DNA from: Sphaerolaimus hirsutus
Taxonomy: Eukaryota > Nematoda > Chromadorea > Monhysterida > Sphaerolaimidae
Direction: 5' to 3'
DNA: 64,000 bases
Assembly (NCBI GenBank): GCA_964036195.1
Contig: OZ038452.1
Span: 17,478,704 to 17,542,703 of the forward strand
The notes beneath the pieces were generated by a model that did no database searches, had not been told where the DNA came from, and saw only the letters and a list, made by a program, of their open reading frames with translations. A program made the position numbers and the translations under genes. How positions within the stretch are numbered: position 1 is the first letter of the stretch; each line of letters opens with the position of its first letter. This document shows positions 13,401-28,400 of this stretch, piece after piece.

Positions 13401-16400
13401 GAAATTACGGGTATCTCGAGGGGGGTCAATCCAAGGCGGGATAAGCGGTATGCAGTATGCGAAAATGCGGTGTGTAGATACTTTAAAGAATGTTCAGATA
13501 GTTCGAATTTGACAAAAGAATATTCCGCAGAGGCTCTCACGACGTGCTACTTGTGCTTGTACGACAATCATCAGCAAACTCCGGTTGACGACAAAAAGCG
13601 CACCAAACGCGACCAAATTTTGCTGTGTGTGCTGAGAAATTTGACAGCTGGTACTGTGGACTTGTATGAGACTGCGTATACCTCCCTGAAACGTGTTGCC
13701 GCAGGTGCGATCCTATTATTTACTAGTTGATTCTTGTCACTTAAGTATAGTTATGTATTTTTGTGTCTATACTCAGCTAACAGCACAGTGTGTATTCGCG
13801 CATACATGCATTACGCGCCAACGCGATAGTTTTGCGGCACTTCCTCAAAAACAAACAAACACTATTTCAAAAAATTCCTTAATCTGTTTCTTACCCGAAA
13901 TAATTTACTCCTTTTTTCAAACAATTTTTATTTTAAATTTCAATTTTTTTACTGATGACGGCAGTCGACTGCCAAGTCTACAGCGTCGTTCACTTTACAG
14001 CGGCGCCAGGGCAAACTGTGGACAGAGCCCTCTTGCACCAGGAGATGCGGCCCACTCTGAAGTTGCTCAGCGACGTGGAGAACCTGAACAGATCCACTTT
14101 GAAAAGGTTGCTGTATGTGACTCGTTTGAGCCCGGCCACTTTCAATGAGAAGTTCTGCGATCAGATGCTGATACATTTGCGGCAGTTGATGGAGAAAATA
14201 ACGAAGCAACCTCCCAGTGTCAGGGGAACCGTCGATTACGTCACACAAGTGAGACTGTTAAAACGTTTTTTTCTGTTTTATCACTGCCACGGTTCTAAAT
14301 GATTACAAATGCGCGCAGGAAATGGAATACATAAAAATTATTTTGGAAATTTTGGAGCACACACCGGCCGCCGGTGCCAAATACATTGAACCTATTGTTC
14401 AAAATGTCACTGATGCTGAGTCTCAAATTGGTTTAGAGGTTGGCTTGTATGATGACTTTTTCTCATGTCAAATTAAACGTGAAATACCTGCGAAATCACT
14501 TGTAGTCTGGCAGCCCATGGCGGGAACCGATGGCCAAGTTTCTACTGCGCTATCCACTGGAAGCCCTCAATTACTTCCTCACCGAAGCATCAATAAGGAG
14601 TACAGCGCATCGAGAATTCTTTTTGGTCAGTGTTACTTGTTCTTGGGAAAATTTGGTGGTGGTTCTTTGGAAAATTTGGGTAAGATTTCTCATAAGTCCT
14701 TTCAGATAGCTGGGTTGTTTTTGTTGCGTTTTTTTTTTTTTGGGGGGGGGGGTTCAGGGAATAGTAACCAAAAAATTTCCATTTCGGGATAGATAGATAG
14801 CTGGGTGGTTGGGTGGGGGTAACCCATCAACCCCCAACCCCCAATGAATTCAACACGATTCAGAAAAAAACTTGTTTGAGTACCTTTTCAATGATCTGAG
14901 TCTGTTTTTTTTGCAGTGCGTAATCCGTCGGCCAGATGCAACCGGTTTGCGTGATCGACTGCGGCAGAGCAATGAGCTACTTCCCGAATTATTCACCAGC
15001 AGAGTAGTTGTGAGTTAACGCGTATTAATCGCTATTTAATGTTGTAGAGTTTGGATGGAAATTTATTTATAAAAAATTCAATTATTCGATTGACTCATAA
15101 ATAATGTCTTGTTTTGATACTTGTTCGTATTCATTTATGATTAGGATATCCGCATTACCTATATATATATATATATATTACAGTATTACATATTTATATC
15201 GACATCAAAAAATCGATCATCCTCACAACACTCATCGACTGCTCACCGCCATCAGTCAATGTGAGTCGCCCTTTTGGCAGGCGTCCAGCAGCGGCGGCTC
15301 GATGGTGCACTGCGGCGCGGCTGCTCAGCGCGATGTGGAGCTGGTAGCGCTGAGACTGGTGAACGTGCTCAGCGCCAAGGCGTGCCAGGCGGACAACGCC
15401 GACGCGGGCAGGCGGCTCAGCGAAGTCGCTCTCGACCACGTGCGCAGACTCTGGAATAGCCAGCCGTTCTATGAGCGCTATGTTAATGTTGGTTTCGTGT
15501 GAGGTACCTAACTAAATTTGAAGCGATTTTTTCTTGGCAGGTTTCGCAAATTTTTGACTTTTTAGTGGCTTTTAAAATGGGTGGGAGGCAACTAGGGATT
15601 ATGGCTTTGAAATTTTCTCGACGATTTAGCTGCACTTACTTTTCCGATATTTGAAAAAATTATATGTGTATCCGATGTGCACGACATTCGGCTGTCGAGT
15701 CGATGTTGCATTGAAGTTTTTTACATCGATTTCGTATATGAGAAAATGCTCGATGCCAGATTTCGGTAGGATATCTTCCACAGGGCACCGTACATCATTA
15801 CCGCCATTGCGATAAATATTTATAACCCCGTTCATATTTCATTAAGCCCTTATTTTTCAGGATTCGCCAGAAGTTGGCAAATTTGTGGTGCCCCGACTGG
15901 CGGCCAGATTTTTGTTGGACTGCTTCAGGTTAGCCGGCTCGGCGTGCTTTGCATGAAAACATTGTGTTTAAATATTCCCCACATTTTTTCGCAGACGTGA
16001 ACCCCACAAGATCGATCTTCTGTTCGAAATAGTCCATTGTTTTGCCAGAAAGCCGCCGGCGGCCGACTTCAGTTTTGTTCGGGTGTTCCTCGAAAACGAG
16101 GTGGTACAAAACTATCCCATTCAGTGGCGGCGAGATATGTTCAAGCGGTTTGTGCATTTATACAAAACAGAGGAAAAGCTGCATGATATGGTCAGGGTGA
16201 CTTTTGTTCTTAAGGCAAGTCAAGAATATTTATTTTTAATGTCAATCTGGTGGCAGTCCCGAGCCCTGTAAAGTGTAAAGTCAAGTGTTAAATGTCATGT
16301 ACAATGTCATTCAAATTTGTCAATTGTCATACAGTGACAAAATTTCAGTAATAAATTTTTTCGTTTCGATTGAGATTTTACATGACATTTGACACTTGAC

Positions 16401-19400
16401 TTTACATGGCTCGGGACTGGCACCTGGCCTGTTAAGTAGGCGTGTATTTTTGGGTGCGTGAACGATCCTTTCTTTTCTCTTACAGCTGCTGCAGTATATC
16501 GTGATCCCGTGCGTTGCATATTCATTCGAGCAAGGGGATATCGACTCTGTTAGTTCATTTTGTCGCCAAAACCTGCATGAAAAATTTATAACCTGTGCGA
16601 CAACATTTTTCAGTTGCTCGGCACCCGTCCAGCGCCAGAGGAGGAAGCTAATGACAGCGACAATCTCGTTTCGCTCTTCATATCCGACGTGATTCTCGAT
16701 TCGAAATCCAATGTCAGTCTCGTTTTGGTTGGCACATTGCCATGACATCCAGTTTACATTATTTTCTCGCCGCAGTCGTCGCTGCCCGACGGCATCCAGC
16801 TGCTGCTCTACCAGCTGTGCGCCCTGTTCGTGGAGCACGCGCCGGCGCACATCCACGCCGCGAAGACCAAGCGGCACGAGACTCGGCTGCGCAACATCAT
16901 GGTCTTCGTGTGGCCGTGTCTGCAGGCGAACGGGCAGCACGACCCCACTATCAAGTACCACGGGCATCTGCTGCTTGCACACATTATCGACAAGTTCAAC
17001 ATTAACAGGAAGATCGTGTTACAGGTGGACCTTTTTGTGCCTTTGCACGTTGACACTGGCATTACAACACCTAACGTTTGTGTGCTCGTTTAGGTGTTTT
17101 CGTCGCTGCTGCGTGCACACGGGCAAGAGCCGCGGGCTGTCATTCGCCAAGCTCTGTCCGTGCTCATACCGGCCGTGCCGCAGCGCATGCAGGACGGGCA
17201 CTCGGAACTGGCCAACCACGTGAAGACCTTCATTGTCACCGACGGGCACTCCGTCAACCAGCTGCTGCACTTGCTGTGCGTTTCTTGCTTGAGTTTTTGA
17301 AGGAACGACGAAATTGTGCCATGAAATACATAGTATGGTTGGGATTTGAGACGAGTTTTTCCGGGCAGCTAGATTTTGAATCTCCAATTTTATATATGCT
17401 GCCTGATTCAATAGCGCTGTGATCACAAGAAAACCTGGCAGACTTGATAGCAAATCACTCCTCCCGTTGGATAAATGGCTGAAAAAAAGTCGGAGTTTGT
17501 CTGATTTGTAGGCTTTTTCAAGGTGTAGAAGGAACAGAACTGATAAAAATCGCTAAAAGTGGATGTATATAGGTATACAAGGACATAGTACTAAAATAGC
17601 TGAAAATGGGCAGTAAGCAACACCAACTTGCGATTTTGGAGGTGAAAAATGTGTAAAAAGTTATGAAAATTTGCAATTTAGGGCAAAAATTTGGGTATCA
17701 ATTCTAAAAAATTCCCTCCAGATAGTTAGATAGCTGGCCGATTGGGGAGCGAAGGTTCAATTTTCAGAGTTGAAACCATGGAAGTTATATTTATGTAAAT
17801 AGTTTCTGAAAAGAAGCATTAAAACATTTTGAAAAATGTTTTCTAGGGGAATATTCTGGCGGTGAACAATGACTGGATATCCAAAAAAATCGGGAATGTG
17901 TTCGAATTCACGAATTTATTGTTTGCCTTCCTTTACTGAAACTCCCGTTGAAAATTGAATCCTAATTCGCAAGTCCCTCACAGGAACCTGATCGTGCGCC
18001 ACCACAAAGTGTACTTTCCGGTGCGGCACGAACTGGTGCATTACATGATGACGGGCGTCACCAAGCTGGTTTTGTCCGGCCAGAGTTCCATGGACAGCCG
18101 CAAGCTGGCCATCGACGTGTGCGAGATGATCATCAAGTGGGAATTGTATAGGATCCGGGAAAAGACCGAACAGGGGACTTCGGATGGATCGGGTCAAAGT
18201 AACAAGCGGAACGACACTGAGTTGTCGTTGTCCCCCAGTACTGACGGCGCGCGGAAGTCGGACAAAAAGGAACAGAAGGAAACTTTAGATAAAGGCGCAG
18301 ACAATGAACCCATTGCCAAGCAATTCGCGGAACAAGTTATCAGTATGCTGATTAAATTGGCTTCTCACGTTGGTCACATCAAAATAGACTTTTTAAACAT
18401 CCATTATGATAGAAAATACTCGGAGCTGCACTTTTCAGCCACCAGAGACCTCGTCGCAAATATCCAGCAGTAGCGTGGATGCCATGAACAAGAAATGCAT
18501 GCAATTGCTCAAGGTAGCTCTCAAGCCGGAGGTTTGGGGCCGCGCGGTCACCGTAAACTTATCCTGGGTGGACAAGGCGCTGGCCGCATTCGAACAGCAG
18601 CATCGCGAGAATTCGGGCGCGGGAACCAGTCAGACGCAGATGCAGACTTATCTCGATCTGCTCAGCTACCTGGCACTGGTTGTGGTGAGTGTTTTTGGGG
18701 TGGGGGTTGTGATTTGTTGAGTTGACAATTATTAGTTTGTCAGTTTACATTGCTTGATTGATTTACCTCAGGGGTAGGAAAGGGGTGGGAGTCAGAAAAT
18801 ATAATCTCTCAAAAAAATCGAATCTCCCTGAAAAACGCAGAGAAAAAAATATCAATGAGAGTTTTTATATTTTCTTATCAAAAAATAAATATACCGTATT
18901 ACCTCGAATTATCCCCCCCCTTGAATTGACCCCCCTCGAATAAACCCCCCTCAAAATGGGCTGGGGAAATAATAAACCCCCCCCCCCTCGAAATACCCCC
19001 CCCCCCCTTCGGAATGATGTACGTCACGTACATAATAAATACGTCATGTATGCAATGTACATGATGTATATTACTGTTAATTTACATTGCAGCTACACAT
19101 AGACTAGTTTGTGTAGCTATCTACGTTTTTATGTCCAAATATATCCTGTTTGGACACATTTTTTACCTGTTTTGGGTATGAAAATGCCTACTATTTACTA
19201 CGGTCCTTACGAAAATTTCTGAGGAAATAATAAAACCTCCCCTCGAATAACCCCCCCCTCGAATTAACCCCCCCTCAAATTTTGCTGGCGAAATAATAAA
19301 CCCCCATGGGGGTATTTCGAGGTAATACGGTAATTCAATCTCTCGGGAAAAACGTGAAGAAGATATAAATAACTATAATTTTTTTTACGTTTTCTTGTAT

Positions 19401-22400
19401 TAAAAGATTAAATCTCCCAAGATTTTTAGAACGCTAGTTACGATTGACATTCAACACAGAAATGGACCGGATGCGAAATGCCTGAACCTAATTGATTGCA
19501 TTGTATCACCATAAAGATAGAATATAACCGCCACCCCATGTACCATACAGCCAAAGGAGTTCATCCCATCGACGTTCGCGCAAGTGCAGCGCGGAATCGG
19601 TTGCGCCCTGCAGTGCGCCTCGCCGCAGACAGTGCGCAGCCTGTTCAGCCTGTTGGCGCGGCTCATGTCCGTCACCGAGTGCGACGACACCGGCTTGAAC
19701 GACCTGCCCAAGTTGAACGAGAGCATACAGAAGTATGTGCACAGTATCCTCGCGCAATTTGATAGGTTTGTTTTTAGCATGGCCTCGTTATCATTGGTAA
19801 ATACCCCCCGAGAACTTATTCGATGATATACGGCACTAGCTTTGTGGCTTTACACTGTGTCGCAGGTCGCCCAATTGTCCTATTGCGAGTCTGTATGGCG
19901 CCATGACTGTCCTCAAAGCGGTCTGCGGTGCGAAGCCCGCCTACCTGGACAACTGCCCTCTGGCCGAACTCATGCGAGCCCTGCTGAAATTGACGAAAGA
20001 GCATTGCAATGGCACCGGCCAGACGACAGGTTATCTTGCTTGCGAGCACCCCAGCCGTGGGGATGGCAAGCAAAAATTCGAAACTTTTTCGAATTTTTAG
20101 ATCACTACTAGAAATGAACTTGAAAATCGGGGGGGGGGGGTTTCTAGAACAATTCTAATTTTTTGGCATTTTCGGAAATTGCATATAAAATGCGGGAACA
20201 AAATTCTGAACACCGATTTCACATGTATCTATTCACAGCGGCAGAACATAAATGTGCAAATGTGTCTGCGGTAACACTTTGGAAAGCCGCAACATAGAGA
20301 TGCATTCAAAATTCAGCAAAAAATTCGAGAATGCAAAAATATATTGGAAAAAATTCGAAAATTCATTTTCCAAAAAAAAACACTTTAAAATTGAAACACT
20401 TTTACACACACATTCCAAATTGTTTGCCATCGTTACCCCAGCGTCACTTTTGCATCCATTCCACCATCACCTGTGCCTGCAGACGCCAGCAAACCAGCCG
20501 CCGACGTGCTGTCCGCCTGCTTCGATCTGCTGCGTCCGCGACTGCACACGCTGCAGCCGGAGCTGGCCAAGATGCTCAACGGGCCCATCATGCTCACGCT
20601 GATTGAGAAGTCGAACAGTGCGCGCGTGCTCAAGTCTCTGGTTGGACTCGTCCACGAGTGGGTGCACATTTCTTTGAAGGTCAGTGTTTCTTTGAGCGAT
20701 TGCTGTTTGGCACAGTGTCAATATTTCTTTAATATTTAGATTTTTATGATCCACTGTGTGAACTGAAAGTGGTTCCGAATCGTTTGACAGTGTTTTGTGA
20801 CTTTTTATTCCTACATTCAGACAGTTCAGAGTAACACAATTTAGTAAACTTTTCTCTAAACATCTATGCGAGCATCACGCATCAACAAGATATTGATAGA
20901 AGCTTCCAAAAACTATCGTTAATTTGTTTATATTACAATTCAACAAGTTTACGAAACAATACCAGCATTTAACACTGACACTTTTTCCAGAACCCTAAAC
21001 AACTGACAACATCTGGTCTTCCTAAGGAACGCGCTACACTCCTCCTTAAGCTGCAAGAAGCACTGCTGCCGGATAACTCAACTGTGTCACCAAAATCTGA
21101 TGTTGGAAGCAGTTTCACGGAATCTGAGCATACTGAAATTTTGGAGCTCTACCTGAATGCGATTGAGACGGTTTATGATAGCACTGTAATATTGGTCACG
21201 AGCAGGGATCTGGTGTCCAGATTAGAGCCTTCCTTTTTTGCGGGTTTGTGGTGATTGTGGAAACAAACTATTTGTGTTCTACTTGAGTGGTACCTAAATA
21301 CCTGTGATGGGTTGGGAGTAACTGTGTTGGGCTGGAATTCGTTGTTAAAGCCACACGACAACTGTGCTGTGGCGCCATTGGCATTTTCTTTCTGTGGGGA
21401 TTTTTTTGTCATACACAGACCCTTTATAAAAATTTGTGTCAACTTCATGTTTACATCTCAAACTACACAGGTTTGCTGCACTCAAACACTGCGCTTTCCG
21501 AAAAGTTTTTCGAAATCATGCACTCTACGTTGTCAAAAAATCCATATGAGAGACTTTGGCACATTATGGCCATGCAGGTAAATAATATCAAATATCGGAT
21601 TTTTTCTACTTCCTGTTGCTCTAATTACAAATTTCCATCTTTAATCCAGTTTTTATCACTTCCCAAACTATCCATAACGAAAAAACCCTGTTCAGAACTG
21701 GGCGCACTGCAAGCGCGTGTTCTGGCTGAATCTGTGCACCCGGCTGATGCTGCGCTGCTGCGACGAGGACCAGCTGATCCGCTTGCTCGGCACCGGCGCC
21801 AGCGGCATCCCCGGGTTCGCCAGCTTGCTCAAGGTGGGCGGCGGCGTTCGCGGGCCCGATGTGGATTGGCTCACTAGGGGCGTGGTCAAGATGGAAGTGC
21901 AGGTGGGTTTGTTGGAGATAGGGGCACGTGAGAATTGAAAGGTGATTACTTTGACATTTAGGTCCTGTTTTTTTGGTTGGATCAAATTATGCTTTTAAGC
22001 AGCATTTGATAGGTTGGTATGTACGCTTTTTCCATTCTACTTGTAGTTTTGTATATTACTACCGTATTTCTACGAATTAACCCTCCTATCGAGTATACCC
22101 TTCCCTCGAAAGACCCCCAGGCTGAGTCAGCTGGGGAAAAAACCTCCCCTGAAAATACCTCCAGCCGTGAGTCAGCTGGGAAAAACCTCCCCTCGTAATA
22201 CCCCCAGGCCTGAGTCAGCTGGTGGAAAAAAACTCTCGACACACCTGAACCGTCTCTACGGGTGCAATGAGAACATGAGAATGAAAAATGATAACATAAT
22301 GTATATTTTTACTTCTAATTGGCAGCACACCTATAAGTCCTGGTGAAATCGTGAAATCTGGTCCTTTATTTATGTATGAATGGATCATTGACATTGAAGA

Positions 22401-25400
22401 AAATGCTGACGAAAAAAAAAATTTCCCTCGTATTAACGCTCCTGAAATACCCCCATGTCTGTGGGCCGGCGCAAAATAAACATGTTGTATTTCAAGTAAA
22501 TACTGTAGTTTTTTATTTAACACTGTAGCTGTCTTTTTAGAATTTTTTAAGCTTTTTGTTTCAAACATGTTTGACATTTGATCGGTCGCAGGCTGAAACG
22601 TCCGCTGGTGAGCCCGATCGCAAGCCTACAGTCCAGCAGCTGGAGAATATTGTTGAAAAACAGAAAATGTTTTTGAGTGATTGCATAAGTCTCAAGGTTA
22701 GAATCTACTGTAGATACTCATTTTGATTGTCATTTTGACGCTGAATTTGACGCCCGCAGAGTCGTGATATAGTCGGCGCACTGAGCGAGTTATGCCGTCA
22801 AAGCGACCAATTATCCCGTGTTGTGTGGAAGTCTCTGGTCGCTTCTTTATGGTCAACGTTGTCCAGCGAACAAAGGGATGTGAGTATTTTCTTCCAAGCT
22901 CGCACTGTCTATTTTCAACAAAATATTTTCCCCATTTCCCTTCGTCCGCCGCAGTGTCTGTCGCACGAGATCACGCCGTTCATGACTTCGGGCGCGCACG
23001 TGGCGCAGGGAATGCAGGGTGGCGATTCCGTGATAGCTACGTTCCTGGATACCATACTGGCGTGCAGACCGCAGATCAGCGTCAAGCCGAGTATGATCAA
23101 GGTGACTATTGCAACATGATGACAAAACTTTTTGTGGTGCTTGGTGATTATGAACAGTGCACGGCGTATGCCAGTCGGCCAGTGGTGTCAAAACACATTT
23201 GAACTCAATCAGTTTCTGCTTTTGTGGGTAAAAACTGTTGTTGTTTTTTAATGCAAAAACCCAATTTTTCACAAAAACACTAGTTTTTTTTTGCAAAAAA
23301 ACCCCTCAAAACACATGAAAATGTTTTTGAAGACCAAAACTTACCATCTTTTTCCCGCAGCACATCGGCCGTTGGCACGCGCGGCAGCAGCGGGGCATCT
23401 TGGCGCTGGAATCGCACGTGAACTGCCTCGCCTCGCCGGCGATCGCGAGGCGTTTGTGGTCGCCGCCCGAAGTGCTGCGCGACGGCTACGCCAGTGTGAA
23501 ATGCGAGGGCATCCTGCCAGAGTTCGACGGCGATGCGCGCATGGAAGAGGAGTACCTTGTTAGTTTGTGGGGGACTGATCGTGGGGCGGACGTGCCATGG
23601 CATCACGATATCGTATATGAATTACCGTTTTACGTCGAAATACTTTCCCATAATTACAGTAATTCTGGAAGGGGTATTTCGATGGGGGTTATTTTTCCTC
23701 AGCTCGCTCAGACCTGCGGGTATTTCGAGGGGGCATTCTAGGAAATACGGTAATAACGTTTTCGTATCTATTCGTATCACCTGTTCGTATTTAAGACAGT
23801 TCATATATACATAGGGTTGGAAAAAAATCAATTTTTTTAAACGCCTTGATAAAAAAAACAATAAAAAATGATTTTTCAAAATTAAAATCAGATTTTTTTA
23901 AAATCGCCGAAGATGGGAGTATAGAGAAAATATATGTGTATGTTAAGTGTCAGACAATGTATTGATATATCTATTGTGGTCATATTGGGCCCACACACGC
24001 TAGTTGACATCGCTAATTTGTGTCAACTCAATGTCAACTAAATAACACAAAAATATGCATAGCATGACACTTAACAGAAACAATGAAAACAAAGTGTCCT
24101 GGTGTAAAATTTACTATGCTCTATCAGATATTTAAGTTGAAATCACATAATTCACCAAAATTTAGTTGACACGAATTCAGTAGACATCCAGCATGTGTGG
24201 TGCCATTATGACTGTGGAGTCAATGGGATAGTATTATAAGCAGTGATTTCATTCAAAAATATCCATTTTACGTCGACTTATTACGTATATCGCCTTTTGT
24301 CGAACGTTCGTGACTTCAAGAGAAGTTGAGCATGGAATAGTGCTTAAATAAGGCTGTAAGAAAAGGCTAATACATTGTCAGTGATGCTACACACTGTAGA
24401 AGTATGTAGGAGCACATTGGCTGTAGGGTTCAAACGGGACCAGTTTTTCGGACCGGGACCGGGACCAGAAATTTTTCTTATCGGGACCGGGACCGGGACC
24501 GGGACTAGGTGGTCGGGACCGGGACCGGGACCGGGACTGGCATTTTTCAATTGTCGGGACCGGGACCGGGACCGGGACTGGGGCATCCGGACCGGGACCA
24601 GGATTTGCCGAACCAGGTACCAGGACCACAACCCCCTTTTGAGCCCTTTCGGGACCGATAACCATTTGAATGCATATTTTCAGAAGTTTCATATGATTTT
24701 CACACTTCATTCAATCAAAATTGTCATTAAAATTATAATAAAAGTCACAAAATTCAATTGAGTCACTAAAAAGGACATAATGCATGAAAATTATGACAGT
24801 GAGTATTGATACATAAGCTGGCGCAGTGCTTTCTGAAGGAAAATAAATTTTTCAGCCTTCTCTGATGCCAAATATGAATGAGAATGTTTGGAACTCACCA
24901 AAAAAAAACGTCAAAAATTCGTCGACTGAATGAGAATGCGCCGACTGGCGCAAATTTTTTCAAATTTTACAAGTATTTAAAGGCAAAATTTGGATCCAGT
25001 CCGGTCAATTTTTCTTATCGGGACCGCTGAAAAATTCCGGGACCGGGACCGGGACATGGACTGGGTGGTCGGGACCGGGACCGGGACCGGGACTGGCTTT
25101 TTCAATTGTCGGGACCGGGACCGGGACTGGGGTGTCGGGACCGGGACCGCCCCAGTCCCGACTTTTTGCCGAACCATGTACCGGGATCGCGGTCCCGTTT
25201 GAACCCTAATTGGCTGGGTATCATATACTACACTAGCATATCACGGCTTATTATTACACCGTAGCATGAATAAATGCAATCTTTTACACTAAAAATGCTC
25301 CAAAACCCATTTAAACGCCACCAATGGTAATGTGTATTGGAAATTGCGCGCTTGCGCACAAAAAATTGCAAAATACATAGTGCAAGTCTACCAGAAATTT

Positions 25401-28400
25401 TTCATTTAGATTTTTTAAAATTAAAATCAGTTTCCACCCCTTGATTTTTTAAATAAAAAAATTAGATTAAAAAAAAAACCAGTGTAAAAAAATCAAGTGC
25501 CAACCCTATATATACATCGAAAAGCCATTGTCAAATTAATTAAAAGTCGAACCCCAATGAAATTGTGCAGGAAACGCTCGACTCGCTCATTCATTTGTAC
25601 ATCGATCTGGACGAGTTCGATCTGCTGCGCGCCGCGTGGCGCACCAGGGCCAAATTGCCGAGCATCACGAGCAAATGTTTATCGTTGAGTCAGTTTGGTA
25701 ACTTCGACAAATCGCTCGTTGTGGCTGAAGGGGCTCTGGGTGCTGTTGGTGACAAGTTCCATGCTGAGGCGGGCGAGAGTGGTGAGTATGGGCTGAGATT
25801 TAGAGATGGCCGGAGTTTTTGAACGATTTAAAAAAACGCAATTACTGAAAACATTTATTGACCGCGGACCGCAAAGTATGCATCCATAATTACTCATGTT
25901 TTCGTCGACAGCGCGGGAGCTCGCGACACTCATGCACGCACTTTTAACAATCAAAGAAAAATATTCTTAAAAAGACAAAGGAAAAAGAAATAAGGGTCGG
26001 GTACAAGTATCGAATCATGAAACGTTATTTCTTCCTAAACAATTTCTATTAACCGTCACATCATGATGGAGTGCTTCCTAGGGTTCAAACGGGATTGGCT
26101 TTTCGAGATCGGGATCGTTTTTTGAGATTTCGGCATCGGGATTGGCCTTTCGGGATCGGGATCGGGGTTGGCGTTGTTTCGGGATCGGGATTTAGGCCTC
26201 AAAATTGGTTTTCAGGGTGTTTCCCCTGATATTTCAAAAATGAACCAAACTCCAAAAACAATGGATGCCAGAAACAAGGAATTAAATCGGCATACAAAAC
26301 AATGCTATAGATTCATTTAGGAACTGCGCAATGGGCTGCTTGGCATTGTCATTCACACCGCTGTCTACCATATATGCATGTGTACCTTTTACTATGGTAA
26401 TGGGCACTGTATCGAGTCCATTTGTAGTGGTGTCCATGCCCAACCAACAGAGATATAGAGGGGGTGTGGAAATGCTCGCTTGCGCGCAAAATTTTGGCAA
26501 ACTGCATACAAAATGGTCCTTTAAAAGTGCCATTAATGGCACCTTTTGTGTCTGAATTTTTTCGGGATCGGGATTGAGGCATTTTTTTCGGGATCGGGAT
26601 TGGGGTTTTCAAAATCTCGGGATCGGATCGGGATCGGCTTTTTCAAATTTCGGGATCGGGATCGGCATTGAGGTTTCGGGATCGGGATCGGGACCACAAA
26701 ATCCCGAAATTTCTCGGGATTCGGGATCGGGATCCCGTTTGAACCCTTATGCTTCCTTCAGAAAAATGCATAGCATGCGGTCTGCGGAGTATACCTAGTG
26801 AAAAGGGTTTGAAAATATAAGTTGCCGTTTTAGAAAAACAGTTTCGATGCTTAAAACAACTTTTACAGACGTTTAAAATCAATCAGAATGTAGCACATTT
26901 TGCATTCAGGCGCCACTTCTGACTGGCCGGTAAATTTATGGAACTATGGCGAGACGCGCGTGTGGCTCTCGGAGTGGGTGGAGTCAGTTAAACAGACCAA
27001 TCAATGGGAGACTCTGCGCCACTTCGCAAACAGTACGCAAATCGGCGACCCGCTGCTCCTGGCCGATGGCGCTTGGCGGTCGGCGGACACAAAGCTACTT
27101 GTCGATAGTTTAAACGTGGTTCGTTTTGCACCTTGCCATGTGTTGCCACATTTCAATGATGGAACACCAATTCAAATGCTCGCCGCACAGGCGGAAACTT
27201 CATGCACACCGGACAGACGGTGGCAATACCACCTGCTAAGGGGCTATTCTTTAGTCATGCAGCAGGGGGACATTTCCGCGCCAAGCGGCTGTGGTGCGCA
27301 GCGCCCCTCTGCCGCCGACCAATGCAGCCAAGTGCAGACGTGCGTGGAGAACGCCACTGATCTGCTGATTGATCGATGGCGTCGACTGCCCGCAATTATC
27401 GACTACGCTCACGTGCCCATACTGCAGAACGCCCACCGAGTGCAGGAACTGACTGAAGCGCAGCAGGTTTGTTATATCGATCCGGCCAGATTGATTTCGA
27501 TCAAGATGATTGTGAATGTACATGCAATGCGTCACAAAATGTAGGTCGGAGCCACGATAGGGACGAGTGGACAGCAAATGAATAACCAGACACTTGGACA
27601 GCTCATCAGTGATATCAAGTCCATAATCAAAACTTGGAGGTTTGTCTTAAATCGCTACTAACAAAAAATCCTATATCGTCTTATTAAAGCTCATTGAAAA
27701 AATATTCCGCTAAGAAATCGCGCCCCGGTCGCCTCCGATCCCATGTCGCATTGGCTGGACGTGCACACGTGGCGCCTGCTCCATTACGCCATGGTGCTGA
27801 AGTTGTTCGAATCTGGCGCCGTCGGTGCCGGTGGGCAGCAAGGTGCCGACGCCCACTCTAGCAACCAGATGTTGTTGCCCACGCACAGCTGCGCACAGTG
27901 CTTCGTGGCCATGTCGAAGGTGGCCAGAAAAAAACATCATTGGAATGTTGCGTGTCAGTTTTGCGCTTGATGGCACCACGGGGCAGTCCCAAACCCTGTA
28001 TAAGACCCTGTAAAGTGTAAAAGACCCTGTAAGCTGTCAGGTGTCATGTAAAAGATCCTGTAAAGTGTCAAATGTCATGTAAAGAACCCTGCTGAGTGTC
28101 ATGTGTATCCAAATGTCATTGTATCATATCCAAATCTGATGTTTTGTATCCAAATCTTATGTCACAAAACATAAGATACAATAAGATTTGGATACACATG
28201 ACATTTTACAGGGCTTTTTATGTGACATTAGATAATTTTACAGGGTCTTGAACTGGCACCACGTTAACCTCCCTTGTACTGTCCGCAGCCGATCTGCTGG
28301 CCCGGCTGCACTGCATCCCCAACTTGCCCGTGCTGGACGGCTACAGCAAGCTGTACCAGCAGGCCAAGTGCTGCCTCCACGAGGGCGACGTGGTCGCCGT

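Noticed and set aside
18894-19330. A CRISPR-like or satellite array from the repeated CCCCCCTCGAA motif
   Set aside because: Repeats are irregular, without spacers, and enclosed by inverted ends with TA on both sides; this is a eukaryotic mobile element inside an intron.
21186-21243. An intron starting at gtaata after TRRAP codon ACT
   Set aside because: No acceptor restores the frame, whereas reading straight through gives [12 protein letters not shown] and joins exon 39 in phase.
24344-25202. Open frames of Gly-Pro or Arg-Asp-Ser repeats on both strands
   Set aside because: They are translations of the (GGGACC)n/(GATCCC)n arms of mobile elements; the hexamer simply lacks stops.
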